Below, in pieces: positions 9,996 to 20,999 of a stretch of 64,000 bases of DNA. The notes under the pieces are model-generated. The model saw only the letters and a list, made by a program, of their open reading frames with translations. It ran no database searches and had not been told where the DNA came from. A program made the translations under genes and the position numbers. Positions within the stretch are counted from its first letter, which is position 1. The number at the start of each line of letters is the position of its first letter. Origin of the DNA: Torreya grandis (Eukaryota; Streptophyta; Pinopsida; Cupressales; Taxaceae); assembly GCA_037957365.1 (NCBI GenBank), contig JARHVA010003260.1:1235001-1299000 (forward strand). Direction: 5' to 3'.

Positions 9996-10417
9996 TATTC
10001 TGACTGAATTTAATTGATTTATAATTCCATGGAAATCATTTAGATGATTAGATACAGATCCACCTTCTGTATTTGCAAATTAAATAACTGCTTCATAAGA
10101 TATACCTTATTTGAAGCTGAGGGTTTTTCATATAAATTTTCTAGAGTAGTCATTAACTCTACCGTAGACTTTGCCTATGATAAATTAGATATCATAGTAG
10201 ATGCCAGACTCAATCTTATAGATCCAAGAGCCTTTCTATCAAGAACTTCCCATTCTTCATCTTCAATGTCTGTGGGCTTCCTTGAAACTCCACCTAACGG
10301 TAAGTATAGATCTTTCTGATACAGATAGTCCTCTATCTGCATTCTCCATAATTGGTAATTCTTGCCATTGAACTTCTCCATTCTCAGTTTACTTTCTTCT
10401 GCCATTGCTTCTCCCAC
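9996..10417 (-). pseudogene. Copia gag, N-terminal part
   Basis: The start codon at 10417 follows the primer-binding site by about 75 bases. The peptide carries KFNGKNYQLWRMQIEDYLYQ, a classic copia gag start, then WEVLDRKALGSIRLSLA. A stop lies at 10175. The frame continues with YLMKQLFNL. A single-base frameshift near 10080 shifts to the frame reading SNHLNDFHGIINQLNSV, which then runs into the segment below 9995. Apart from those two lesions the capsid region is well preserved. Confidence 0.9.
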
Positions 10418-10491
10418 TCAAACAAAAATCCCTGTGAGTAACTTGTAATCAATACACACTAATCAAATCTGAAACACCTGTTAGTCAACCT

Positions 10492-10505
10492 GAGCTCTGA
10501 TACCA
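10492..10505 (-). other. Primer-binding site of the copia element (initiator-Met tRNA)
   Basis: On the minus strand TGGTATCAGAGCTC begins two bases after the LTR end. This is the canonical plant copia primer site complementary to initiator-Met tRNA, perfectly preserved. Confidence 0.95.
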
Positions 10506-10507
10506 CT

Positions 10508-11177
10508 TGTTGGGGATCAACCAACAAACTTGATTACTATGTGAAAGCAACATAATGTGGAATTAAACCAGAAAGATAGTAACTAGAATCAGAAAATAGC
10601 AAACAATAAGAGATATAAGAAACCACCCTAAAAACTTGTATTAAACTCTTTACAGAAGGAATACAATTGAAGAAACTTCTTTTCTTCCACACCTCTCTCA
10701 GATGTACAGATCTCTTTCCCTCAAGAGTTCTCTCTCTTAATTACAATCAATTCCAACAACCTGGATTGATACACATATATTTTACAATACTATTTCACAA
10801 TAACAGTTGTATCCAATTCAATAAGCTATGAAGATCTAATCCTATATACAAAATTAGGAAACATGAGCATGCATTTATAACCATTAGATGCACCTCCTAA
10901 TCAAGGGCTCAAAACAATCTTACTAAAGATAGAGATGCGGACTTAAGACTAACACTTAATCCTATCATGCAAACATTTTGTTCTATCCACGAAAATAGAT
11001 TTTGGACGCACAGGTTACTGACATCGATCCCTTCCTGTCTGCTTATGACCGACGTCGGCCGATTAATAACCGACGCTGGCATCTCCTAGTCAACTCATGA
11101 CCGACACCGGTGACTGTGTAATTCCTGCAACTTGCAACTTGCTCATTTGGTGAAGATTTTAGCTCCACACCTCAACA
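10508..11177 (-). repeat. Copia LTR, right copy (5' LTR of the minus-strand element)
   Basis: 670 bp, TGTTGG to CTCAACA. It is collinear with the left LTR but one repeat unit shorter in the GACCGACATCGG-rich zone (copies near 11015, 11048, 11069, 11099). As the 5' LTR it would hold the element's promoter; I cannot place a TATA box or start site with confidence. Confidence 0.95.
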
Positions 11178-11182
11178 GTTTT
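11178..11182. repeat. Target site duplication, right copy (GTTTT)
   Basis: It is identical to 5578-5582. Element A's gag sequence resumes directly after it. Confidence 0.9.
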
Positions 11183-11705
11183 GACTAGAAGTTAACAAAT
11201 TTTCTTAATCTAAAAAAATATCTTTTAGTGAACATATATAAAAAAAAAATCACTAAGCTCCTAAAATATGTTCTTTGATATCAGGTAGATGAAAGGTTTC
11301 ACATCCAGAAGTTCATTATGGGATTAAAACCCAAAATTGGATGTGAGGTATATGTGCATGAATCATCTACAATATATCAAGCCTTTGAGAAGGTATTAAA
11401 TTAAGAGTCAAATTTGAAGTCTATTGCTCAGGTCATAGAGAAGTTAAAAAAGAAGTTTCAAGGTTCCAAACCCACTCTTAAAAAGAAGAACTAGAAAAGG
11501 GATGGAAATTCCAAAAAATAATTCAAGAATCAGATTGCTAAATTTAGTAAATTCTTAGGTAGAAATAAAATGGATGGTGAGTTCAAGACTAGTTTCAATG
11601 GAAACCAATAGACTAAAAGTAAAGGACCACCTGGTGGATGTTTCATCTATAGGTGTGATCACTATGCAATGGAATATACTCAAATAAAGTCTAAAGTTAA
11701 GCTAA
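11183..11705 (+). pseudogene. Element A gag, C-terminal part
   Basis: Gag resumes after the copia element. VDERFHIQKFIMGLKPKI, from about 11290, is the conserved end of the capsid domain in plant Ty3 gag (usually a ..RF..GL.P.I pattern). A Lys-rich stretch follows, then a degenerate zinc knuckle CFIYRCDHYAMEYT near 11640-11680, in which the Cys/His spacing has drifted from CCHC. Several stops interrupt the frame. Its direct continuation from 5577 once the copia element is removed is good evidence for the nesting order. Confidence 0.8.
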
Positions 11706-11712
11706 GGGTGTT

Positions 11713-12120
11713 ATGCAACAAGGAATTTTTCAACAGAGAATCCATGTAGTTATTAACAATCATCACACTAATTTTCAAGTCTCACCTATTGAGGTTGTAG
11801 GTAATCTTTTTGGTCATCCCATTTCTATTTTGATTGACACTAGAGCTACAAAATGTTTTATTTCTCCTCGAATGCTAAATAAGTTATCTAGGAAAGTTGG
11901 TATAATGGTAAATGCATGGTCAATACAATATGGGAATGAGGCCAAGGTCAAAGTTGATAGGTGCTTATGGAAGCTAAGATTGAAATGCCTAAATTCACAT
12001 CGATAGTAGATCTTTATGAAGCACTGCTAGGATCATATGATGTAATCCTAGGGGTAAATTGGATTGCTAAGCATAAAGCTAAGATAGATTTTTATCTTAA
12101 GAAGATAGAATGTTAGGATG
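11713..12120 (+). pseudogene. Element A aspartic protease region
   Basis: The open stretch 11713-12006 carries GHPISILIDTRATKCFIS, the retropepsin-like active site of plant Ty3 elements. The usual Asp-Ser/Thr-Gly-Ala reads Asp-Thr-Arg-Ala here, so the catalytic Asp is kept but the Gly is lost. In the next frame, YDVILGVNWIAKHKAKIDF (from 12039) is the conserved second half of the domain. One frameshift near 11990 separates them. Confidence 0.85.
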
Positions 12121-12289
12121 ATTTTGGAAATCAAACTCATATTCAAGGTGAGAAAGGGAGTTAAAACTTAGGTATATTTCTATAATGCAGCTTAAAAAGG
12201 CTCATAGGAAAGGATGTTAGGAATTTATTATTAATGAAATGAAGAAATATGAGTCATCCATTGAGGATTATCCTTTTCTTAAGAACTTT

Positions 12290-13620
12290 TAGGATGTGTT
12301 TCTATAGGAATTGTTGGTCTTACCATCCAAGTGAAAGTTTGATTTATCGATAGACATAATACCTAGTTCAAAATCGTAGTCTACGGTACCTTATAGGATG
12401 AAGACTAAAGAAATGGTTGACTTAAAATCTCAACTAAAAGAGTTATTATCTAAGGGATTCATTCAATCAAGTGTGTCACCATGGGGTACACCAATGGTGT
12501 TTTTTAACAAGAAGTATGGTACTCTTCACTTGTGTATTGACTATAGGATATTGAACAAGGTGACAATCAAGAATAAATATCTATTACCTCACATAGATGA
12601 TATATTTAATCAAATTCATGGGGCAAAAATTTTCTCTAAGATAGATCTCCAAGTAGGGTATTGCCAACTGAGAATCCAAGAAGAAGATATTCCCAAAATA
12701 GTGTTTAGAACTTGGTATGGTAACGATGAATTTATAGTGTTGCTTTTTGGGTTAACAAATACTCCAACAACATTCATGAATCTCATGAATAGTGTGTTTA
12801 GGCATTATCTAGACCATTTTATGTTAGTTTTTCTAGATGATTCCTCATTTATTCTAAGAATAAGGAATAACATCTACAACATCTAGCGTTGGTTTTGCAA
12901 CATTTGTAGAAACACAAATTATATGGTAAGTTGTCCAAGTGTGCATTTTTCTAGAGGAAAGTAAAATATTTGGGGCACATTATCTCTATAGATGGAATTT
13001 TAGTTGATCTAAAAAGGATAAGATCCATAATGGAGTGATCAACACCTAAAAATGTGCATGAAGTGAGAAGTTTTAAGGGATTAGTAGGATATTACAAGAA
13101 ATTTGTTCCAAATTTCTCAAAAATAGCTAAACCAATTACCTATATTCAATGGAAGAATCAAAGTTTTTTCTGGTCAAATAAGTGTGAAAAAGCCTTTCGA
13201 GAGCTAAAATGAGCCTTACTTTGGCACCTATGCTAAGAGTTTCCAATCCTAATGGTTAGTTCTCAGTAATTATAGATACATCTTGGGGATGGTCTTGGAG
13301 GAGTTCTTATGCAAAATGGTTGAGTTGTATCATATGAGTCCAGAAAGCTTAAGCTATATGAGATAAATTATGCCCCACATAATTTGGAACTTATTGCAAT
13401 AGTGCATGCCTTGCAAGTTTAGATGCATTATCTGTTGGGAAAGCCATTTTAACTCAAGACTGATAACTTAGGGCTCAAATATATCTTCACCCAACCAAAC
13501 ATAAATGCCCATTAGAGATGATGGATGGAGTTCTTATCTGACTATGATTTTGATTATAGCTACATCAAGGGTAAGGAAAATAGATTTGTAGATGTCCTAA
13601 GTCATAGAAGGTACATAGCA
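12290..13620 (+). pseudogene. Element A reverse transcriptase and RNase H
   Basis: The best open piece is 12398-12886 (162 residues). It includes [18 protein letters not shown] and [29 protein letters not shown] (first catalytic Asp), [16 protein letters not shown] and the catalytic box FLDD at 12830-12841 (usually YLDD or FLDD). Downstream, with stops, come KVKYLGHIISIDGI and VRSFKGLVGYYKKFVPNFS (connection). RNase H pieces follow: VVSYESRKLKLYEINYAPH, ELIAIVHALQV, and DYSYIKGKENRFVDVLSHR near 13550-13605. The order is that of Ty3/gypsy. At least six stops or frameshifts are present. Confidence 0.92.
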
Positions 13621-13622
13621 TT

Positions 13623-14975
13623 TTGGCTACTATCAGGAGTAATTTATGTGATCAGCTTGTTAAATTCTCCCTTGGAGATGAATTTTATGAGCAGATTAAG
13701 AAAGCTTTATCAGAGGATGCTTATAACCCTAAGTTTAAAGGATTCAAGATGGCGAATGATGGTCTTTTGAGGTATAATGGTAGAATGTATGTACCTGATA
13801 GAAAGAATTAAATAAGTATGGTGCTACAAGAATTTCATAATTTCCATTATTCAATTCATCCTAGAGTGATTAATCTCATGGCTAAGCTAAAACCTCTCTA
13901 TCTCTAGAAGAGAATTAAAAAAGATGCAGTGGATTTTGTGTCTCATTGTTTGGAGTGTCAACATGTCAAATATGAACATGTGCATCTGATAGGATTATTA
14001 TAACTTCATGATATAATAGAATGAAAGTGATAGGTAATCAGTATGGACTTTGTCCAAGGTTTGTCATTATCACATAACTAATATGACATGATCTTGGTGG
14101 TAATCGATAAACTAACCAAGGTAGTTCACTTCATATCGGGTAATTTGACATATGGTACACCAATGCTTTCAAAAAAAATTATGAAAGAGGTGTACCAATT
14201 ACATGGATTTCCATAGAAGATCATTTTTTATCAAAATCTAAGGATGGACAAACAAAGAGGGTAAACCAATTTTTAGAATATTTTCTTTGAATGTATTGCA
14301 TGGATCAGTAATATAAGTGGGAGGAGTATATTCCATTAGTAGAGTTTGCTTATAATAACTCTTACCAATCAACTTTAAATATGGCTCCATTTGAAGCTTT
14401 GTATGTAAGTAGGTGTCAAACACCAATAAGTTGGGACAACCTTGAATACAATGTAGTCTTTGGTCTTGAAATGCTTGTAGAGATGGAAGAACAAGTCAAA
14501 TCAATCAGGTAAAGGTTGGATGAGGCCAATGATAGACAGAAATGTTATGTTGATCTAAAAAGGACAATAAGGTAGTTTTCTATTGGTAATAAAGTATTTA
14601 TGTGGGTTAATCCTAAAAAGAGCTTGATTAAGGGTGGTAAATTAGCAAAGCTTTCACCAAGATATGTGGGACTCTTTCAGGTCTTGGAAGTGGTCAGTCC
14701 CAAAGCATATCGATTTACTTTGCCACTAGCTCTAGCTCTCTTATATAATGTCTTCCATGTGTCTTATTTTAAAAATAATTTAGTTGATCCTTCTCATATA
14801 TTAAATTGAAATGCTTTAATGGATCCTAGGGTGATCACAATAGAATTAATTAGAATAATTGATACTCGTAAACTTAGTTTGCGTAATAGGGAAGTGTCAT
14901 AGTGAAAGGTCCAGTGGAACTAATATTCTGAGATAGTGCCACTTGGAAGGAATATGATGATTTCTATAGTTTGTT
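13623..14975 (+). pseudogene. Element A integrase with chromodomain-like tail
   Basis: Open pieces 13623-13811 and 14600-14809 flank broken ones. The H2C2 zinc region reads HNFHYSIHP and CLECQHVKYEHVH (about 13830-13985). The core contains MDFVQGL, the ILVVIDKLTKVVHFI Asp motif (near 14095-14140), EYIPLVEFAYNNSYQST and MAPFEALY. The C-terminal part has DLKRTIR, GNKVFMWVNPKKS, GGKLAKLSPRYVGLFQVL and NVFHVSYFKNN. A short tail after 14810 (IIDTRKLSLRNREVS, KVQWN) resembles the start of the chromodomain of plant chromoviruses, such as Tekay- or Reina-type elements. The copy is dead. Confidence 0.9.
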
Positions 14976-15086
14976 TCTACATTTATTTGTTTAAAATATT
15001 TACTAATGTTACTTGATTTATTACTATGTATTTTTTAATTTTAGAACTTTGGTTTGAAATAAGTGTAATTGAGACGATGACCAATG

Positions 15087-15100
15087 TTAGGGAAGAAGAA
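15087..15100 (+). other. Polypurine tract of element A
   Basis: TTAGGGAAGAAGAA lies directly before TGTTACATCC at 15101. It is a standard purine tract abutting a 3' LTR. Confidence 0.8.
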
Positions 15101-16088
15101 TGTTACATCCTGATTTCCTCATTAAACTTGATTTACTCATTAAACAAATATTAATGGGGTTAATGATGGTTAATTACTATTGTAGTAAACTATTTTCACT
15201 TATGCTAATGTATGGACAAACATATAATGATTATTATGTGACCCATTGCTTGTTGTTTAGTTTTACATGAGTTTCATATGTATATTGATCATGTTCATTA
15301 AGTATTATTATGCTTTAACAACATTTTATGTATTGTTATTATAGGATAATTACCATTTATATTTATTGAGGTGGATGTAGGAAATAGTCCACTCTCTAGA
15401 CAAATATGGAGGGAGAGTATCATCAGGGAGGGTGAAACACATGGCTATGTTGAGGATGGAGAGATTAGATAAGGAACCCTACACATACCATGTAGTATAA
15501 TTGAATGCATGTTGTTTACAAGTGAATGGTAATATGTTTGATCTAATCTCAGTTGTGATTGGTTATTTTATGTTGGATAATGTTGACTAGTTTTCATCCA
15601 TGATTAGATGCTATTGTGGTCATGTTTGTAGTTATGATTGTTCTTTATGATTGTGATATTAATGTCATTACAGAATATTATAGTTATAAATGTCTTTTTA
15701 GATGACTTTACTTGTGAATTTTTCACTACATGACTCCTTACTAGCATGCACCTGTAAGCAATCAACAAAAAAATGTCATCAAAAAATATTATAAATAGCA
15801 TGGAAATAGATTTTAGTTTGTAGTTAGTAAACATGTTGATATTATAAGAATTAGTTAAAGTTAATTGCAAGTGAATGTGACTATTGTGGTGTCTACGGTG
15901 ACATGGTTTTTAAATACCCAAAAGGGGTTAAATTAGGCATGAAACTTTATATTATTTAATGGTTATTGTTATTATATGCTTTCTAATTATTAGCATAATA
16001 ATTATGTTTATTGACATTTGCTTTGTCGACCCTAATTTGAGGGAGATATCATTGTGTTTATTGGGTCAAGCCATATGAAGAGGAAGGA
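15101..16088 (+). repeat. Right LTR of element A, 5' part
   Basis: It starts TGTTACATCC after the purine tract. The partner left LTR lies mostly outside the window, so this part cannot be checked against a second copy. It is non-coding and A/T-rich. It ends where the left LTR of element B begins. I infer that the LTR resumes beyond the nested elements, because its known end sequence is only found at 48800-48935. Confidence 0.6.
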
Positions 16089-17539
16089 TGTAATGCTACC
16101 TTTTAATAGCCTTCCATAATTTCTTGGAAAGTGCTTGCATTTTCATAATGGAATTTAGTTAGTGGCATTATATTCAAGGGATCAAGATGAAACCAGTGGT
16201 TCTTTTAGGAAGTAATTAAAACATTCATCAAAGAGTACAAGGAGCTCAGGAGTGAGATCACTATTCATAAGTACTATTCATATGTATTATTCATTATCAC
16301 AATTCATGTGTCATGATTCATGGTGACATGGTAGGTGATGTACATGTTGATGTAGTAGAGGAGGCAGATTATGGATGAGGTGGAATGGCCCCTAGTAGAA
16401 TCTCATAAGGGGACAAGAGCATGTGCTTGGAGTGGAGCATACCACTCCACTTGGGAGATAAGAATCTTTGATTTATCGACCACATGGTCTTGGATTTGAT
16501 GTAAAATATGAAGAATCATGGCACATTTTCTTGTGAGATTCATAGTGTGGGTGTGTGGAGAAGTCAAAAAGGAGGTTGGGGCCCTCTTGGAGGTATGTGG
16601 GAACATGGGTGATTGATGGAAAGATCCCATCATTGATTATCTTACACATAGGAGAATAGGTGACATTATGGAAGCATGATAGGACATAATTATGTTGAAA
16701 GTGAAGGCTTAATTTTGACCCTTACACATGAGCTAAAGCATGCCCAATAGTATCCATTATGGCCCACATGAAAATGTGGCACCACATTTTCTCTCTTTTC
16801 ACAATTCCTCTCCCATTCCTTCTTCATTGTAAATTTTATAAGTATGATCTCTCTCCCATTTTAAAATCATCTTTTGCAAATCATAAACCCCCTATTTTTA
16901 GTACTTAAACTTGTGTTCAATTCTTCCTCTCTTAGGATTAAATCCATAGAGTTTTGATTTTTAATTTCAGTGGTTAGATATCCCCCCTAGCTAGTTATGG
17001 TAATTCCACCCAGGAATTACAATTGGGATTCATAGTAGATTGAGAATGTTTGCTAGTTTTGATGGTGAGATATCCTCCCTATCTGGTTATGGTAATTCCA
17101 CCCATGAATTATAGTTTGTTCTTCATAGTTAATTCAAATTGCAGTGTGTAGAGTGTGTGTGGTGTGTAGGTCTTCCAGTGGAGTTGTGTGAGGATTTGTG
17201 GAAAGTTTGTGTGTTGTTTTATAAAACTATTGTATCTTCATTATATGATTTGTTGTATATGAATATTACTTCCAGCAATATCATATGTAATTAGTTATTT
17301 GTAGTCAGGAATTTACAATGTCATAATTTAGGATATGTCTGGTAGTGTTCAATTTCATGTAACTATGTCTTGTGAAATTTGCATTATGTATTATTTTAGA
17401 CATTAATAAGAGTATGTTCATGTCAATATAAGTGTGAAATTTGGTAATAGAATTTCATATTTTAGTTTGTTAGTAAAGTGCAAGTTTGGATTATTTGTGG
17501 TTTTGGGTGTTTTTAGAAAATATCCCACTTTGGGATATT
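16089..17539 (+). repeat. Element B, left LTR
   Basis: It begins TGTAATGCTACC and ends near TTTGGGATATTT, just before the primer site. It is collinear with 21000-22458. Inside it, a direct repeat of about 100 bases (GAGATATCC-TCCCTA-CTGGTTATGGTAATTCCACCC type, near 16975-17030 and 17065-17120) is also present in the right LTR. Confidence 0.88.
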
Positions 17540-17543
17540 TTAA

Positions 17544-17556
17544 TGGTATCAGAGCT
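17544..17556 (+). other. Primer-binding site of element B
   Basis: TGGTATCAGAGCT is a perfect match to the initiator-Met tRNA primer site used by many plant LTR elements. It starts about four bases after the LTR end. Confidence 0.92.
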
Positions 17557-17615
17557 ATGTATCTTTCCAACTTGTGAGGATTGTGTTTGTAGATTGGATT
17601 TATACTCTATGAATC

Positions 17616-18409
17616 ATGGCATTAGTAATTAAAAATGAGTTGGGTAAAAATATTTCCAATGCTAGAGATAAACTTGTACCTTTATCTCAATCAAAGGATG
17701 TTCTTCTCAGTAATTTGAAGGAAGTAGAGGGTTGTTTATACATGGTGGATCTGTCACCTTCTCAGGTAATGCAAATAGATATAAATCCTTCAGTAATTCT
17801 TTTGGGTGAGCCTAATTTATTGAGGCAAAAATAAAAATATGTGAGACTTGCAGTCACCTCTTGCCTTAGTGAAATCATAAGAATTTTATCCCTTAAAGTT
17901 CTTCATAAGGATGACATAATGAGGGAAGTATTTTAGTTGATTTTGGAAAGTTTTCAAGGTTTGGATGATTAAAAAAATCCTTCTTTTGATAACAAGGTAG
18001 AATTCTAGAAATTTTGGCAAGAATCTATTTTTGAGTTGTGATGCTAGATATTGATTGTGAAGATATTATTTTTAAAATGTTTTAAACTTTTTGGAAGGTT
18101 ATTGATGAGGCTCATTCATATAAGGTTATGACTTCCATGCAATATATTATGTCTTTGATTTTGAATGAGAATGATGATATTTCTAAACTCTTGCTAGCTA
18201 ATTTTTTGGTTGTTTAGAGGATGGAGAAGGATGTGTCACTTATGGCACATGAGTTTTCAAAGAGATTGGTTAAATAAAGTATGGAAAAATTAAAAAGTCA
18301 TTTGATAAAAGGATAATTGCTTTCTTGTGGTTTATAACCTACAGGTATTTTCCAGTATAGTGAAAATGTTCACAAAGTAGCTAAAACAATGGAACTTAAG
18401 GAAGAATAA
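17616..18409 (+). pseudogene. Captured, intron-free N-terminal fragment of a PDS5-like sister-chromatid cohesion protein
   Basis: An ATG 60 bases after the primer site opens a frame that aligns by eye from end to end with the first 250 or so residues of plant PDS5-type proteins, which are HEAT-repeat regulators of cohesin. Matching pieces in order are LGKNISNARDKLVPLSQSKD, the Leu-Ser-Pro-Ser-Gln motif (DLSPSQ), LLRQK then stop, VRLAVTSCLSEIIRI (17841-17885), DDIMREVF, LILESFQGLDD, VVMLDIDCEDIIFKMF (18035-18082), TSMQYIMSLIL with an acidic turn, and a final helix pair ending KVAKTMELKEE. There are in-frame stops near 17832, 17936, 17968, 18094, 18217, 18274 and 18318 and one frameshift near 18006. 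No intron-like break is seen, which suggests capture from a spliced transcript. Confidence 0.82.
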
Positions 18410-20950
18410 TCACTTGGTGCATCTGAAAGTGAGTTGTACATGAGTCTTCATGGAAATGCTAAGATTGGAGGGTGTGATGATAATGATTGGAAAGTACATC
18501 AAGAGTATGAAATATTAGAATTTGAGGAGAATTTTTCACATGAAGGTGCAATTTTCAGCCATGAGATAGATACTATAATAGATGACGCATGCGGTTTTCA
18601 GTGTGAAGCAATTCTTAGATCAACAACTAATGATGAGCATTCATAAAGTGAAGAAGGTGAGCATAAGATCTATGAATGCACCATTGAAAGGTAAAAAAGA
18701 AAATGTTGATTCTATGATTACAAATAGTAATCCATTGCATTTACATAATGATAAGGTGATAAATAAGTTCCATGTGGATGACATTGGTGAGAGGGATTAT
18801 CTTATTGATATTCAATATTTTATAGATAAATATGAGATATAGTTTGTGGACCCAAACTACACACAAATTATGACATTCTCTACTAGAATTATTATTCCTT
18901 GCTTCATGAAGACATCACCACTTATTATCACATTGGAAGGATCCAAGGTATGTAAAATTTTTATTGTCATGGATCTAGATAGAATGTTGAATTTGCATTG
19001 GCTACATATTATTGAAGAGATGATTATGGATACCAAGATGTTGCCTTTAGGGAAGATACTTCATTTTGATAATGAGTGGTTTGTCATAAACATTACTCAT
19101 TTGATATGGTTATCAAATGAGATAGTGATGGGTTCCAACCTTGAACCTATTGTTTTTTATTCATTAATTCTAATGAACAAGTGTTTTATATCTTAACATT
19201 GTTGTGTTGGTAGAATTTCAATAGTTTGCAACAAGTTGTGGGAGTTAAGTAATTTGATTACTTAATGAGAAGGAAAGTCATTTTTTAGATTTTTTATTTC
19301 CTATTGTGCCACTTTAGATTTGTTGTCATGAAAAACACTTTAGGAGTGGAGAGAGGATGAAAGACACAACTTGCAAGAAAGGATACAAGGACCTTTTATT
19401 TTAGTTCAAAATGGTCCACAAATAAAAATAAGGGGTCCAAGTAGTTTTATGAGTTTTACAAAAGTTTTCAATTATGATTTTAAATTCTTTATGGCTGATT
19501 CTATGGGAACAAAGAAATAATAAGAATTATTTAGGGTATGGAGGAATAGAGGCATGCACAAGTTGACATTGGAAGGTTTGCATACAAAAAGAAGGTGCTT
19601 ATTTGAAAATTATGGCATTCACAAGGTTGGGGGTATGGAATACATCTCAACCCATGTCTGTTTAACAAAGGAATATGAGCATTATGATGCCAACCATAAG
19701 TATGCAAATAGTTCAGATTTATGGCTTCCACTTATGTCATCATTGTATTTTTAACATCTTAAATAGCATGCACAAGTTTTGATGATTAGAGATGACTATT
19801 CTTTAGTCAAGATCTGAGGTATGCAGGATGGGACTAAAAGTTTCTCCTTTCACATTGATAAGCATAATCATGAAGGGATAAATGTAAATTATAGGGATGA
19901 AGATGTTATGTTGGCAAAGAGAGACAAACATGTTAATCACAAACCAAAGTATCAAGGTCTTATAGATCTATTTTTATCTCTAAATTATGATCATCATTAG
20001 AAGCATACCAAGATGGATGTTGGAGGCCTCAATTTCAATATGGTTGATAAGTTCTTTATTATATACATCCAAATAAAATTTATAAGGAATCATACTTGGA
20101 GTGTTTTTTGGTTGGAGTTGACTGGTAGAGGTAATCTAGTCATTCAAAAAGTCTTTTCATTCTTTTCCATGTTCACATATCCTATGCATACAAGAATATT
20201 TCATGATTACATCTGCTTCCCCAGTATTATAATGCTAATTTTGATAAAATAAATCATTGAGCAGATTGATTTTGAGTACTTACAGGTCTTATGGTAGCAT
20301 ATTATGGGAGATTTTTTCAGACATGGTTGAGTTATTTCTAACTTTGACATGGGTGAGTATTGTTTATTAAAATCACTTTATGTTGATAGCCTTTGTATTT
20401 TTAGATATTGTAATGATGATTAAAGCTATTTTTGTGGATTGGTGTGCATAAGACTACCTTTATAACACTTGGATATTGAGTGTTAATGAGGTACTATCAG
20501 TTTATGACAATGGAAGCTTTCTCAATATATCTACAAAATTAAATTTTAGTTTTAACATTGTTGTCATCAATTGTATCATCAAATTGATTGAGTTTAATAT
20601 GCATCATTTTTGGGACACTGTAATGAGTTATGCTAAGAATCATGCCTTCTTATTTAACAAATTAATTTTTATTTTGCCTAGGATCATGATAGATAATGGG
20701 ATTGCAAAGGTTGATTATACTAAGATCCTTTAGTATGAGATATTGTATGTTATAAAATCAAGTCCTTACAAGTATTCCAATTTGGTTTTTGGGGACAACT
20801 TCTTAGTTGGGTTATAGGAAAGGAGAATGCAGACTTAACACAATGGTATTCTAGTTTTAATCAGAGTAGTGTAGTGTTAACATGGTGAGATCTTCTTGAG
20901 ATTGATCTAGGATCATGGAACTCCATTGGGTAATACCTAGGATCAATCAT
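18410..20950 (+). pseudogene. Element B internal remainder, decayed reading frames of unknown origin
   Basis: The frame of the PDS5-like fragment continues past its stop at 18407 into an acidic stretch (ESELYMSLHGNAKIGG, then a Glu/Asp-rich part) to 18646. Further open pieces in various frames are 18582-18842, 18846-19196, 19554-19754, 20013-20252 and 20476-20733. None shows a retroviral motif. Low-complexity acidic composition in the first piece and the lack of stops over 70-116 residues suggest that some were once coding. I cannot name a family. They may be more captured sequence or the element's own gag-like protein. Confidence 0.4.
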
Positions 20951-20975
20951 AGTTTAATTACAATTGCTTGAGGAC

Positions 20976-20999
20976 AAGCAATCTTGGGAAGGGAAGACT
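20976..20999 (+). other. Polypurine tract of element B
   Basis: A purine-rich run (CTTGGGAAGGGAAGACT) directly before the right LTR supports the plus orientation of B. Confidence 0.7.

Larger units (their letters stand above)
5583..11177 (-). mobile_element. Ty1/copia LTR retrotransposon, nearly complete, inserted in gag of element A
   Basis: The element is 5595 bp and bounded by two highly similar LTRs that start TGTTGG and end CTCAACA on the plus strand. It has a perfect initiator-Met primer site, a purine tract and GTTTT target duplications. On the minus strand it reads gag, protease, integrase, RT, RNase H, the Ty1/copia order. The ORFs are long and broken only by a handful of stops (near 10175, 8922, 7869, 7716) and a few frameshifts (near 10080, 7130, 6700). 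It is clearly the youngest element in the window but not autonomous as it stands. By motif style it may belong to a Tork-like lineage; I cannot confirm that. Confidence 0.96.

Noticed and set aside
16041..16093. A purine-rich run (GAAGAGGAAGGA) just before B's left LTR, suggesting that this LTR could be the 3' LTR of another element
   Set aside because: The LTR is followed by a perfect primer site and paired with a collinear copy 4.9 kb away, so it is the 5' LTR of B. The purine run may be chance or part of the target.
17616..17834. Reading the first ORF of B as an ordinary gag N-terminus
   Set aside because: The text and the 190 codons after it follow the PDS5 N-terminal layout block by block, and no capsid or zinc-knuckle pattern appears.
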